Positions 34,084 through 42,433 of a DNA stretch of 64,000 bases are shown one piece after another (within the stretch, counting starts at the first letter, position 1; each line of letters starts with the position of its first letter). Source of the DNA: JBDXHU01 sp039989475 (GTDB taxonomy: Bacteria > Pseudomonadota > Gammaproteobacteria > Pseudomonadales > Halieaceae); assembly GCA_039989475.1 (NCBI GenBank), contig JBDXHU010000011.1, forward strand, positions 157,203 to 221,202, written 5' to 3'. A program made the translations under genes and the position numbers. The notes under the pieces are model-generated. The model made no database searches, was not told the DNA's origin, and saw nothing but the letters and a program-made list of their open reading frames with translations.

Positions 34084-35201
34084 TTTCAACAATGAGCGGA
34101 TTTTTCTGCGGCATGATCGCAGCCACCATCCTGCTGACAAGCTACGGCGAATCACCCTTCGCAGACCTGCTGAGAACGACTTCTGCCTCAGTGGCCGAGT
34201 CCTTGCCCGAGGCGAACAGCAAACAGCCCGTGGCGACTATTCAACAAGCTGCAGCGGTAAGTGCGGTACCGACAGCGGTGAGTGAAGTGCCCACAGCGAT
34301 AAGTAAAGAGCCCACAGCGATGAATGAAGTGCCCACAGCGATAGGTGAAGAGCCCACAGCGATAGGTGAAGAGCCCACAGCGGTGAATGAGGTGCCCACA
34401 GCGTTGAATAGATTGCCTACAGCGATAAATGAATCGCCAGCCCCCGCCGCAACACAGCAGACACCCGACCTTGAGCAGCGCTGGTCAGACTATGCGTCGC
34501 AGGCTGATGAACTCGAGCCGGCAGGCTCTTTCCCCTGGCAGCAATGTTTTCAACGTGCGGCGGCAGGTCATGAGCTGCCCCAGGCGCTGTTACTGGCCGT
34601 CGCCAGCGGAGAAAGTAACTTCGACCCCGCGGCGCGCTCCGACAAGGACGCTGTCGGGCTTATGCAAATCCAGTGGCCAGGTACCAGCCAACACCTGGGT
34701 ATCTACCGTGAAGCCGACCTGTATGACCCCTGCACCAACGTCGAGGCCGGCGCCCGTTACCTGAGCGAGCTATTGCGGCAATACAGCAACAACCTGCACC
34801 TGGCGATAGCCGCCTATAACTATGGCCCCAGCCGGATCAGCGCAGCACAGGTACCGGAAGGGGCGCGCTGGTACAGCCATTACATTTACCAGCACCTGCA
34901 ACAGGTCTTGGGACTGGACACCACGGCGACCAGCGAATTGATGCCGCTCCCCGCCAGTTCCAATGCCGGCCGGCAGGTATTGATGACATTCAACCAGGCC
35001 CACCGCGCCCGAGACTTTATTGACTACCTGAAGCGGGAGTCAGCCGGGCTCGACTTGCAACTGCAGACTGAAAGCCTGGGGCAGCACGCCGTGGTCTTGC
35101 TGTACAGCAGCGCCCAGCAGCGGCGCGATGCGCTGCAGTCACTCAACGATGCGGGCGTAGGCTTCATCAGCTCGCAGTCCACTTCACGTTTTTCCCTGTA
35201 G
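34080..35201 (+). CDS. Membrane-anchored lytic transglycosylase with heptad-repeat linker
   Basis: An N-terminal hydrophobic segment (GFFCGMIAATILLTS) is followed by a disordered linker with eight near-identical heptapeptides of the form VPTAIxE (residues 63-118). An SLT/transglycosylase domain comes next: catalytic Glu in SGESNFDP, GLMQIQWPG, and AAYNYGPSRIS. The C-terminal domain (KRESAGLDLQLQTESLGQHA) is not recognised. It should cleave peptidoglycan glycan strands with anhydromuramyl products. The gene overlaps the upstream one by 4 bp and lies 10 bp before the next. The repeats probably set reach from the membrane to the wall. Confidence 0.85.
   Translation: MISTMSGFFCGMIAATILLTSYGESPFADLLRTTSASVAESLPEANSKQPVATIQQAAAVSAVPTAVSEVPTAISKEPTAMNEVPTAIGEEPTAIGEEPTAVNEVPTALNRLPTAINESPAPAATQQTPDLEQRWSDYASQADELEPAGSFPWQQCFQRAAAGHELPQALLLAVASGESNFDPAARSDKDAVGLMQIQWPGTSQHLGIYREADLYDPCTNVEAGARYLSELLRQYSNNLHLAIAAYNYGPSRISAAQVPEGARWYSHYIYQHLQQVLGLDTTATSELMPLPASSNAGRQVLMTFNQAHRARDFIDYLKRESAGLDLQLQTESLGQHAVVLLYSSAQQRRDALQSLNDAGVGFISSQSTSRFSL
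34266..34433 (+). repeat. Tandem 21-bp coding repeat, 8 units
   Basis: Eight consecutive in-frame 21-bp units (core CCCACAGCG) encode the heptapeptide linker of the transglycosylase. The middle units are almost identical in DNA and the outer units have diverged, suggesting expansion by slippage or unequal exchange. Confidence 0.92.
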
Positions 35202-35211
35202 GAGTAGCCCC

Positions 35212-36057
35212 ATGAACAGACATAAACCCATGCGCAACAAACAAACCCTGCTGCTGAGCTGCGCCTCAGTGTTGGTGCTGAGCCAGTCACTGGCCCACGC
35301 CGTCACCCAGGACAGTACCGACAAGCGGCCCAGGATCAATCTGTTTCCCACTTCGGTGGTGGAGAGTCTCAGCGAGACCTCCCGCGCCGCCAGGGAAATG
35401 GAGAGCGGCATGTACGAGGTCGTCGCCAGGCTGGACAAGCAGCAACAGGCCTATGCCAGCACCCATTGCGAGGGCAGCGATGACAAGGGTTGCTTGCAAC
35501 TGCGCAAGGCCATCCGCGGCAGCTACAAGGACATGCTGGGTGTTATGCAGGAGAGCATTCCGCAGATGCGCAACACGCTCGATAGCACCGCCAACTCCAT
35601 GGGTACCAGCCTGCGCTCGGAAATCGGGCGCAAGATGACGCCGGGGGATGTACAACGCGTGCTCGCCGGGCGCAGTGCCAGCTCTCCCGCCATGCCCGGG
35701 GTAAGTACCAGCCCGGCGCGCCAGGGCAAGCTCAGCAAGATGTTCTCCCGCTATTACGAACTGGTAAAGCGTGGCGGCAAACAGGCGGACGCACTGCCCG
35801 TACTGGCATCGCAAATCTACCTGGATTCCATGCAGTCGCTGTATTTCCTGGACCTGATAGAAGCTGAGATCGGCTCCCAGAGCACGGAGCTGGTGTTGGA
35901 GCTGGAGTGGGGTGAGCTAACCGACCAGATCAGCGCCACCGTGACAGACGTTAAAACCCTGCTCTGGGGTGACACAGATCGCAGCGAAGATATCCTGGAA
36001 GTTGGCCTCGAACAGGCGACGCCGCAGGATACTTACGGCGACTTGTTAGTGAAATAA
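35212..36057 (+). CDS. Exported protein of unknown function
   Basis: A signal peptide (LLLSCASVLVLSQSLAHA) precedes about 255 residues of mostly helical sequence. One Cys pair (HCEGSDDKGCLQL) could form a disulfide, and a low-complexity SASSPAMPGVSTSPARQG segment divides two helical halves. It starts 10 bp after the transglycosylase, with AGGAG upstream, so the genes are co-transcribed. I recognise no family. Given its neighbours, a periplasmic role in the same cell-wall or energy-coupled system is likely. Confidence 0.72.
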   Translation: MNRHKPMRNKQTLLLSCASVLVLSQSLAHAVTQDSTDKRPRINLFPTSVVESLSETSRAAREMESGMYEVVARLDKQQQAYASTHCEGSDDKGCLQLRKAIRGSYKDMLGVMQESIPQMRNTLDSTANSMGTSLRSEIGRKMTPGDVQRVLAGRSASSPAMPGVSTSPARQGKLSKMFSRYYELVKRGGKQADALPVLASQIYLDSMQSLYFLDLIEAEIGSQSTELVLELEWGELTDQISATVTDVKTLLWGDTDRSEDILEVGLEQATPQDTYGDLLVK

Positions 36058-36084
36058 ATTGAAATGGGAATGGAGGACAGATCG

Positions 36085-36645
36085 ATGAAACTGACACACA
36101 GGAAAATCGCAATTCGAACCGGGCTCGCTGCGCTACTGGCCACACTGGGCGCCTGCAGCCAACAACCACTCAAGCAAGTAGACCACTGCCGCCTGGCACC
36201 CAGCAACAATGTTGACCGCATGTTCGCCCAGGTGTCCGGGAAACTGCAGGACAGCAGTTGCCACTACTCCTACCCGGAGTATCGGCAACAGTTACTTGCC
36301 GCCGCCAAGGGTTCACCGGGGCCGGACAACGAAGCGCGCTTTGCTTCCTTGCTGCGCGACAGTATCGATCGCGGTGTGATTTCCAAGCGGCAGGGGCAGG
36401 CGCTGTTCAGCCAGTACTTCGACCCCGAATTCTACGCGGTCAAGGCGGAGGCACGCAGTAATTGCTCTTCCCTGCGGCGCAAGGAGCAGATGTATGCCGC
36501 CATGCGCGAGGAGCTGGCCTACAAGCGCGAGGGTATGTTGGAGATTCTCGAGGACGAGGCACGTTTCCGTCAGGCCCAGCAACACTACAGTGACCTGCGC
36601 CTGGTCTTCGATGCTGTTGAAGTAGCGTGCACACAGGAGCTGTAG
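36085..36645 (+). CDS. Putative lipoprotein of unknown function
   Basis: The start ATG 36085 has GGAGG nearby. An upstream ATG at 36064 would precede the signal. The signal ends in a lipobox (LATLGAC). The mature part is helical and contains several Cys (DHCRLAP, SSCHYSYPEYRQQL, SNCSSLRR, VACTQEL). The gene lies 27 bp after the preceding gene and 5 bp before the ExbB-like gene. Function unknown. It may be the outer-membrane partner of the adjacent membrane complex. Confidence 0.72.
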   Translation: MKLTHRKIAIRTGLAALLATLGACSQQPLKQVDHCRLAPSNNVDRMFAQVSGKLQDSSCHYSYPEYRQQLLAAAKGSPGPDNEARFASLLRDSIDRGVISKRQGQALFSQYFDPEFYAVKAEARSNCSSLRRKEQMYAAMREELAYKREGMLEILEDEARFRQAQQHYSDLRLVFDAVEVACTQEL

Positions 36646-36650
36646 CAGGC

Positions 36651-37307
36651 ATGGGTAGATCACGCAGACAAGCCGGCGGTTTCCTGCAGGGCCTGATCCT
36701 GGGATTGAGCGCCAGCGTCGCCGCCCTGCTGCTACTGCCCCTGCTCTGGCCGGACCAGGGCGCAGTCATTGCCCTGTCCGATTATGCCGCGCCTGCTTTG
36801 TCACAGGTCTGGCAGGCGCTGGATAAGAACCTGCAGGGCTCGATACTCCCCTTCGCCCTGGCCGTGCTTACCTACCTGAGCCAGTTACAAAAGCTGCAGA
36901 CCCTGTTAAGCACACCAGAACCGGCTATTGATCGCGTTCTTCGGCACGAACAGTTGTTGGACCTCAGCGCCAACCTGTTCTTTGGCATCGGCGTGATATG
37001 GACTGCAATTGGCATGCGCGACGCGCTGATCCACGGACTCGGAGACCCGGTTGTATCCTCCACCGCGGACGCGTTCAGTGTTTTGCAGCGCCTGGTCGAC
37101 GGCGGCATCTTGCTGGCGCTGAGTACCACGATTGTTGGCGGCGTCGGCGGTTACCTGATGCGGGTCGTCAAATCCGTGGTGCTGGGCAAGGCATTAGCCA
37201 CGCTGTACTTACGTGAAAGCCAGCAACCCGCGGCGGAGAGCCTCGCAGCCCTGCAACATATTGAACAATTGTTGCAACAGCGCGGGGTCGAGCGGGAAGC
37301 GCCGTGA
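36651..37307 (+). CDS. Membrane protein resembling MotA/TolQ/ExbB proton-channel subunits
   Basis: ATG 36651 starts a 218-residue protein with an N-terminal helix (LILGLSASVAALLLLPLL), one near residue 65-80, and two closely spaced helices (LFFGIGVIWTAIGMRDAL and GGILLALSTTIVGGVGGYLM). The pattern GIGVIWTAIGM ... LALSTTIVGGVGGYL follows the GLLGTVxGM ... ALxTTxxGLxxAI layout of MotA/TolQ/ExbB channel proteins. The gene overlaps by GTGA the next one, whose product has an ExbD-like anchor. The assignment is by pattern only and tentative, but the pairing supports it. Confidence 0.52.
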   Translation: MGRSRRQAGGFLQGLILGLSASVAALLLLPLLWPDQGAVIALSDYAAPALSQVWQALDKNLQGSILPFALAVLTYLSQLQKLQTLLSTPEPAIDRVLRHEQLLDLSANLFFGIGVIWTAIGMRDALIHGLGDPVVSSTADAFSVLQRLVDGGILLALSTTIVGGVGGYLMRVVKSVVLGKALATLYLRESQQPAAESLAALQHIEQLLQQRGVEREAP

Positions 37308-37996
37308 AACAGCTCTTGCTGAATTCCAACGACGATGCGGAGCTGGAGGCCCTGCAAACAGATGTGATGCGCTTTGTGGCGATTCTGGGCCTGTGCCTGG
37401 CGGCAATTTTCTCGCTGGTACAGCGTGCCTCGCTGGAACAGCTGCCACCGACTATCACCCCAGAAGTTCCCCTGCAGTCACCGGTCACTGCTGCTGCGCA
37501 GCCAGAATCAGAGCCGCCCGCGAGACCTGCCCCTCCACGCCCAGCAACGCAGGCCGTAGTCACAGCCACCCCCAAACCGAGACCCACACCCGCATCTAAA
37601 CCGCAACCGACACCTGCACCAACACCCGCACCCGCACCCGCAAAACCGTCAAACACCGGCTTTAGTCTGGAGTTCGAATCTGCCGCCGCGCTGATGGCGC
37701 TGCTGCAAGGCGGACAACTGCAGTTGTATGCACAGGCAGATGGGAATTTCTGGTCGGCGGATGAACGCGGTCGTTTCGCAGCCATAGCGGCACCACAAAG
37801 TTACTACGGCATGGACAGCGACACCGTGCCTCCGGCGCTGGTCGCCTCATTGGCAGGGACCAGCGCCGCTACCGGCGTGGCCTGGGGGGTTGCCCTGGCG
37901 CCAGCTATCGTCGAACAAATGCAGCAACTCATGCACAGCAACGAGGCTGGCAATATCGTCATCGGCGGCACTGGCCGCGTTCAACTGGAGCCGTAG
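37304..37996 (+). CDS. Membrane-anchored Pro-rich protein resembling ExbD/TolR
   Basis: GTG 37304 overlaps the previous stop. A short cytoplasmic segment leads into one helix (TDVMRFVAILGLCLAAIFSLV) with an Asp at its start, where ExbD/TolR/MotB carry the proton-relaying Asp. A proline-rich periplasmic spacer of about 60 residues (PTPASKPQPTPAPTPAPAPA) follows, then a globular domain (FSLEFESAAALMALLQGGQLQLYAQADG). The layout matches a motor-stator partner that reaches the cell wall. The ExbD assignment is inferred from layout and neighbour. The C-terminal domain is unrecognised. It is the last gene of the unit. Confidence 0.5.
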   Translation: MKQLLLNSNDDAELEALQTDVMRFVAILGLCLAAIFSLVQRASLEQLPPTITPEVPLQSPVTAAAQPESEPPARPAPPRPATQAVVTATPKPRPTPASKPQPTPAPTPAPAPAKPSNTGFSLEFESAAALMALLQGGQLQLYAQADGNFWSADERGRFAAIAAPQSYYGMDSDTVPPALVASLAGTSAATGVAWGVALAPAIVEQMQQLMHSNEAGNIVIGGTGRVQLEP

Positions 37997-38116
37997 CGGC
38001 CGCAATGGCGGCACTTGCTTGTGCTGTCTTGTTTGCTGTGACTTGTTTGGGGTGTACAGCTGGCCCCGGTCAGGCTACAGCGGGAGCAGGTCTGGAATAG
38101 AGCGCCGGTGAACGGC

Positions 38117-38458
38117 TTACTCGTCACCACCCTGGGGGCTGGGCGTCATTGCACCAAAGGGAAAGGAGGAGACATTGCCGCTGGCACCGCTGCTCTCACT
38201 AACCTTGGCAGAGCCCTCTTTCTCCACCTCGTCGATGCGGATGATGGAATGAATGGGTATATAGCTGCGCTTGACCCCATTGAACTCATTCTTGAGTTTT
38301 TCTTCAGAGGGATCGACTACCAGCTGGCTGCGTTCGCCGAACAGTAGCTCCTCGATTTCCATAAAGCCCCACAGGTCACTTTGGAATATCTGGCGGGCGT
38401 ACACCTCAAAAACCTGGTTCTGATTCAGGAAGATTACCTTGTAGATGGGTTGGGCCAT
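38117..38458 (-). CDS. DUF1820 family protein
   Basis: The start is set at ATG 38458 (MAQPIYKVIFLNQNQVFEVYAR). The frame is open upstream but would run through the inverted repeat. This 113-residue cytoplasmic protein with EVYARQIFQSDLWGFMEIEELLFGE and the C-terminal IIRIDEVEKEG fits the DUF1820 family of gammaproteobacteria. Its divergent pairing with miaB recurs in related genomes, to my knowledge. Function unknown. The two genes share a promoter region bounded by a 20-bp inverted repeat. Confidence 0.78.
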   Translation of the reverse strand: MAQPIYKVIFLNQNQVFEVYARQIFQSDLWGFMEIEELLFGERSQLVVDPSEEKLKNEFNGVKRSYIPIHSIIRIDEVEKEGSAKVSESSGASGNVSSFPFGAMTPSPQGGDE

Positions 38459-38468
38459 AGGATCCATT

Positions 38469-38542
38469 GATCTGGTCAAATTTTGGGCGCGCAATACTAA
38501 CATAAGTCGTCTATAATCCGCTGCCCAAAATTTGATCAGATC
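38469..38542. repeat. 20-bp inverted repeat spanning the DUF1820/miaB divergent promoter
   Basis: Arms 38469-38488 (GATCTGGTCAAATTTTGGGC) and 38523-38542 (the inverse complement with one mismatch) are separated by 34 bp that contain a TATAAT at 38512-38517. It could be a dual operator or a large hairpin in the miaB leader. Confidence 0.85.
38512..38517 (+). promoter_or_regulatory. -10 element of miaB
   Basis: A perfect TATAAT 60 bp before the miaB start, between the repeat arms. The -35 region is poor, so an activator or repressor at the arms is plausible. Confidence 0.55.
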
Positions 38543-38576
38543 CAAACCGGCAATATTCAGGACATACGGAAACACT

Positions 38577-39944
38577 GTGGCGAAAAAGCTCTACATACAA
38601 ACTCATGGCTGCCAGATGAACGAATACGATTCCAATCGTATGCGCGACCTGCTCGGCGAAAGCCATGACATGATTCCTGCCCAGACCCCGGAAGACGCCG
38701 ACGTATTGCTGCTAAATACTTGTTCTATAAGGGAAAAAGCCCAGGAGAAGGTGTTTCACCAACTGGGTCGCTGGAAGCATCTTAAAGAGAAGAATCCCGA
38801 TCTGGTCATTGGCGTCGGCGGCTGCGTGGCCAGCCAGGAAGGCGAGGCGATAGGCAAACGCGCGCCCTACGTGGACCTGGTATTTGGCCCCCAGACCCTG
38901 CATCGGCTGCCGGAAATGATGGCACAATCCGCATCCTCCCGTGCCGGTGGCAGAAAAGGGCCGGTAGTGGTTGATGTCAGCTTCCCCGAGATTGAGAAGT
39001 TCGATCGCCTGCCCGACCCCAGTGTCGACGGTCCCAGCGCCTTCGTCTCCATCATGGAAGGCTGCAGCAAGTACTGCACGTTCTGCGTGGTGCCCTATAC
39101 CCGTGGCGAGGAAGTCAGCCGGCCCCTGGATGACGTCATTGCCGAGGTTGCCGGCCTCGTCCAACAGGGCGTCCGTGAGGTCAACCTGCTGGGCCAGAAT
39201 GTGAATGCCTATCGCGGTGAGAGTCATCTCGGCGAGATCGTCGATTTTGCCGAGTTGCTGAGCTATGTTGCCCGCATTGAGGGCATAGAGCGGATTCGCT
39301 ATACCACCTCACACCCGGTCGAGTTCTCGGACGCCCTGATCGATGCCTATGCCGAGATTCCGCAGCTGGTGGATCACTTACACCTGCCGGTACAAAGCGG
39401 CAGCGACCGGATACTGATGGCCATGAAGCGCGGGCATACGGTTCTGGAGTACAAGTCCAGGATCAGGCGGCTGCGGGCCATACGCCCGGACATCAGCATA
39501 TCCTCTGACTTCATCATCGGCTTCCCCGGCGAGACCGAGGCGGACTTTGCCGCCACCATGAAACTGATTGAAGAGATCGGCTTCGACGTTTCCTTCAGCT
39601 TTATTTACAGTGCCCGCCCCGGCACACCGGCGGCCGAACTGCCCGATGAAACCGATGAGCAAGTCAAGAAGCAGCGGCTGCAGATACTGCAAACCAGCAT
39701 CAACCAGCAGGCCATGGAAATCAGCCGGCGCATGGTTGGCCGGGAAGTACGGGTGCTGGTCACCGGTGTTTCCAGGAAGGACCCGGGACAGCTGCAAGGC
39801 CGCACCGAGAACAACCGGGTGGTTAATTTCCGCTGCGACGACCACAGCCTGATCGGCAATTTCGCAGATATCCTGATTGAAGAAGCGCTGCCTAACTCGC
39901 TGCGTGGAAACCTGGCGCCGCAACTCGCGGTTGACTGCGGCTAA
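38577..39944 (+). CDS. miaB: tRNA-2-methylthio-N6-dimethylallyladenosine synthase
   Basis: MiaB adds a methylthio group to i6A37 of tRNA. The start is GTG 38577 (AKKLYIQTHGCQMNEYDS), where the family N-terminus begins. The UPF0004 domain cysteines (THGCQMN, LNTCSIR, VGGCVA) bind the auxiliary cluster. The radical-SAM motif is CSKYCTFC, and a TRAM domain closes the protein near REVRVLVTGVSRKD. Length (455 aa) is normal. ybeZ follows 28 bp downstream, the start of the ybeZ-ybeY-corC-lnt chain. Confidence 0.96.
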   Translation: MAKKLYIQTHGCQMNEYDSNRMRDLLGESHDMIPAQTPEDADVLLLNTCSIREKAQEKVFHQLGRWKHLKEKNPDLVIGVGGCVASQEGEAIGKRAPYVDLVFGPQTLHRLPEMMAQSASSRAGGRKGPVVVDVSFPEIEKFDRLPDPSVDGPSAFVSIMEGCSKYCTFCVVPYTRGEEVSRPLDDVIAEVAGLVQQGVREVNLLGQNVNAYRGESHLGEIVDFAELLSYVARIEGIERIRYTTSHPVEFSDALIDAYAEIPQLVDHLHLPVQSGSDRILMAMKRGHTVLEYKSRIRRLRAIRPDISISSDFIIGFPGETEADFAATMKLIEEIGFDVSFSFIYSARPGTPAAELPDETDEQVKKQRLQILQTSINQQAMEISRRMVGREVRVLVTGVSRKDPGQLQGRTENNRVVNFRCDDHSLIGNFADILIEEALPNSLRGNLAPQLAVDCG

Positions 39945-39972
39945 ATCCCCGTTATCCTTAGACTTATGTGAG

Positions 39973-41049
39973 ATGCCGCACCGCGGCTTACCGACTAATT
40001 TGAACAGCGACGAACCTCCCAGTCCATACAGCTTTACGCTGGAACCCGATGACGCCCGTCACCTCGCCATGCTCTGTGGCCAGCTTGACCAACACCTGAG
40101 ACAAATCGAACAGGGTCTCGGCGTGACTGTGCACGCTCGTGGCAACCAGTTCACGGTCAGCGGCAAGGCCAGCGCCACAGCCAGCAGCTTACTGCGCGAG
40201 TTGTATGCAGATATCTGCGTCGGCGTCGGCTTGAGCCCTGAGTCACTGCACCTGCAATTACAGCAGGCCATACTGGAACAATCAGAATCAGGCTCGGCGG
40301 ACAGTGCAGTGCCGGCGGCAGAGCTTCCCGACGGCGAGCTGAACAACGCCGTGGAAAATATCGCCATCATTCGCACCAAGCGCGCCTCGGTTAAGCCACG
40401 GGGTAAGAACCAGCAGAGTTATGTGCGCAGTATCGGCAAGTCTGATATTAATTTCGGCATTGGTCCGGCCGGCACCGGCAAGACCTACCTGGCGGTAGCC
40501 TGTGCGGTAGAAGCCCTGCTCAACGATCGGGTGCGACGCATCCTGTTGGTGCGACCAGCGGTGGAAGCCGGCGAAAAGCTGGGTTTCCTGCCCGGCGACC
40601 TGTCACAGAAAATCGACCCCTATCTGCGTCCTCTCTATGACGCCCTCTATGAAATGCTGGGTTTTGAGACCGTCAACAAGTACATCGAGCGCAACATCAT
40701 CGAAGTCGCGCCGCTGGCGTTCATGCGCGGACGAACCCTCAACAACTCCTTCATCATCCTCGACGAGGCGCAAAACACGACCCGCGAGCAGATGAAAATG
40801 TTCCTGACCCGGATAGGCTTTGGCTCTACCGCGGTGATAACCGGGGATGCCACCCAGATCGACCTGCCCAGGGGCAGCCAGTCGGGCCTTACCCATATCA
40901 TGAACGTGCTGGATGACGTTGACGGTATCGGCTTTACCTATTTCCAGTCTCGCGACGTGGTCAGGCATCCTCTGGTACAACGCATTGTCGAGGCCTATGA
41001 AAGCTTCGACAGCAGCAATACCAGCAGTCTGGACCAGTCCCGTTCGTGA
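39973..41049 (+). CDS. ybeZ: PhoH-like ATPase (YbeZ)
   Basis: A cytoplasmic PhoH/YbeZ ATPase, 358 residues from ATG 39973. An upstream start at 39877 would overlap miaB and is not supported by the family. An N-terminal KH-like region is followed by Walker A GPAGTGKTYLA, RPAVEAGEKLGFLPGDL, Walker B FIILDEAQN and the sensor TGDATQIDLP. YbeZ works with the YbeY endonuclease in rRNA maturation and ribosome quality control. The next gene is ybeY, overlapping by GTGA. Confidence 0.95.
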   Translation: MPHRGLPTNLNSDEPPSPYSFTLEPDDARHLAMLCGQLDQHLRQIEQGLGVTVHARGNQFTVSGKASATASSLLRELYADICVGVGLSPESLHLQLQQAILEQSESGSADSAVPAAELPDGELNNAVENIAIIRTKRASVKPRGKNQQSYVRSIGKSDINFGIGPAGTGKTYLAVACAVEALLNDRVRRILLVRPAVEAGEKLGFLPGDLSQKIDPYLRPLYDALYEMLGFETVNKYIERNIIEVAPLAFMRGRTLNNSFIILDEAQNTTREQMKMFLTRIGFGSTAVITGDATQIDLPRGSQSGLTHIMNVLDDVDGIGFTYFQSRDVVRHPLVQRIVEAYESFDSSNTSSLDQSRS

Positions 41050-41594
41050 ATACCGTTATGGATACCTCACTGGACCTGCATGTGGACATTCAGACTGCCT
41101 GCGCCGAGCCCGTTCCCGACGAGGACGACATACGACGCTGGATAGCTGCCGCACTGGCGAGTGCCGCACTGCCGAGTGCCGCTGGCAGCAATACTGCCGA
41201 AGTAGAGCTCAGCCTGCGCCTGGTGAGTGAGACCGAGATGACGACCCTGAACCAACAATATCGCGGCAAATCCGGTCCGACCAACGTGCTGTCATTTCCC
41301 GCCGACTTGCCCGCCGGCGTCGACCATCCCCTGCTCGGCGACATTGTGATCTGCCCGGCGGTGGTAATTCGTGAGGCCGCACAGCAGGGGAAAACAGAAA
41401 GCCAGCACTGGGCCCACATGCTGGTACACGGCAGCCTTCACTTACTGGGCTACGATCATATCGACTGCAATGAAGCCGAGGTCATGGAAGCATTGGAAAC
41501 AGACATTCTGCAATCTCTGGGCTGCCCTTCTCCCTACGAGAGCGCACCCAACACTAGCCACAACGGCGTTACTGGCGCCGAGGTGCGGACATGA
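41046..41594 (+). CDS. ybeY: rRNA maturation endonuclease YbeY
   Basis: YbeY is a zinc endoribonuclease for 16S rRNA 3'-end maturation. The metal site is HGSLHLLGYDH, the classical HxxxHxxGYDH pattern, and GPTNVLSFPAD is the other conserved stretch. Start GTG 41046 overlaps the ybeZ stop, though ATG 41058 is an alternative. It overlaps corC by ATGA. At 182 residues it is slightly longer than E. coli YbeY because of an extended N-terminus and tail. Confidence 0.95.
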   Translation: MNTVMDTSLDLHVDIQTACAEPVPDEDDIRRWIAAALASAALPSAAGSNTAEVELSLRLVSETEMTTLNQQYRGKSGPTNVLSFPADLPAGVDHPLLGDIVICPAVVIREAAQQGKTESQHWAHMLVHGSLHLLGYDHIDCNEAEVMEALETDILQSLGCPSPYESAPNTSHNGVTGAEVRT

Positions 41595-42433
41595 GCCAGG
41601 AACGCCCCAGCCCCGAAGCTGATAAGTCCTGGCTGGAAAAAATTGCTCTGGCCTTCTCCTCCGAGCCCAAAACCCGAGAGGATCTTAGCGAGGTATTGCA
41701 AATAGCCTGCGAGAACGAGGTTATTGACGATGACGCCCGCAGTATTATCACCGGTGCCATGCAAGTTGCCGAGCAGCAGGTGCGTGACATCATGGTGCCG
41801 CGCTCGCAGATGGAGGTCATCAGGGCAGAGGCCTCCCTACAGGAGATTTTGCCGCAAATTATTCAATCCGCGCACTCCCGCTACCCGGTAATTGGTGAGA
41901 GTACTGACGATGTGCTGGGCATACTGTTGGTCAAGGACCTGCTGCCGCAGATACTTGAAGCCGACACTTCAAATTTGAGTGTGCTGAGCCTGCTGCGATC
42001 CAGCAACGTGGTACCTGAAAGCAAGCGACTCAATGTCCTGCTGCGCGAGTTTCGCCAGAACCGGAACCACATGGCCATCGTCATCGACGAGTATGGTGGC
42101 GTGGCTGGACTGGTCACAATCGAGGATGTGCTGGAGGAAATTGTCGGCGAGATTGAAGACGAAACCGATCTCGAGACCGACGCCTTCATTCGCAAACTGG
42201 GCAGCGGTGATTATATGGTCCGCGCACTCACGCCAATTGACGACTTCAATGAAGCCTTCGAGGTCGACTTTAGCGACGACGAGTTCGACACCATCGGCGG
42301 CCTGGTGATGCAGCAATTTGGGCATATGCCCAGCCACAACGAGACCACCGAGCTCGACGGTATAGAATTCAAGGTTATTAACGCCGACCAGCGCAAGATC
42401 AACAGCCTGCGCGTACGCGTTCGTGATATCTGA
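41591..42433 (+). CDS. corC: CorC/YbeX family protein with CBS domains
   Basis: 280 residues with two CBS domains (RDIMVPRSQMEVI and FRQNRNHMAIVIDEYGGVAGLVTIEDVLEEIVGEIEDE) and a C-terminal CorC_HlyC domain (DYMVRALTPIDDFNE). The family is linked to magnesium/cobalt efflux, and YbeX also affects ribosome assembly. There are no membrane helices, so it is cytoplasmic and lacks the integral domain of larger paralogues. It overlaps ybeY and lnt in the chain. Confidence 0.94.
   Translation: MSQERPSPEADKSWLEKIALAFSSEPKTREDLSEVLQIACENEVIDDDARSIITGAMQVAEQQVRDIMVPRSQMEVIRAEASLQEILPQIIQSAHSRYPVIGESTDDVLGILLVKDLLPQILEADTSNLSVLSLLRSSNVVPESKRLNVLLREFRQNRNHMAIVIDEYGGVAGLVTIEDVLEEIVGEIEDETDLETDAFIRKLGSGDYMVRALTPIDDFNEAFEVDFSDDEFDTIGGLVMQQFGHMPSHNETTELDGIEFKVINADQRKINSLRVRVRDI

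Noticed and set aside
34266..34433. CRISPR-like appearance of the 21-bp tandem repeats
   Set aside because: The units are adjacent with no spacers and are in frame in the transglycosylase gene, so they are a coding repeat.
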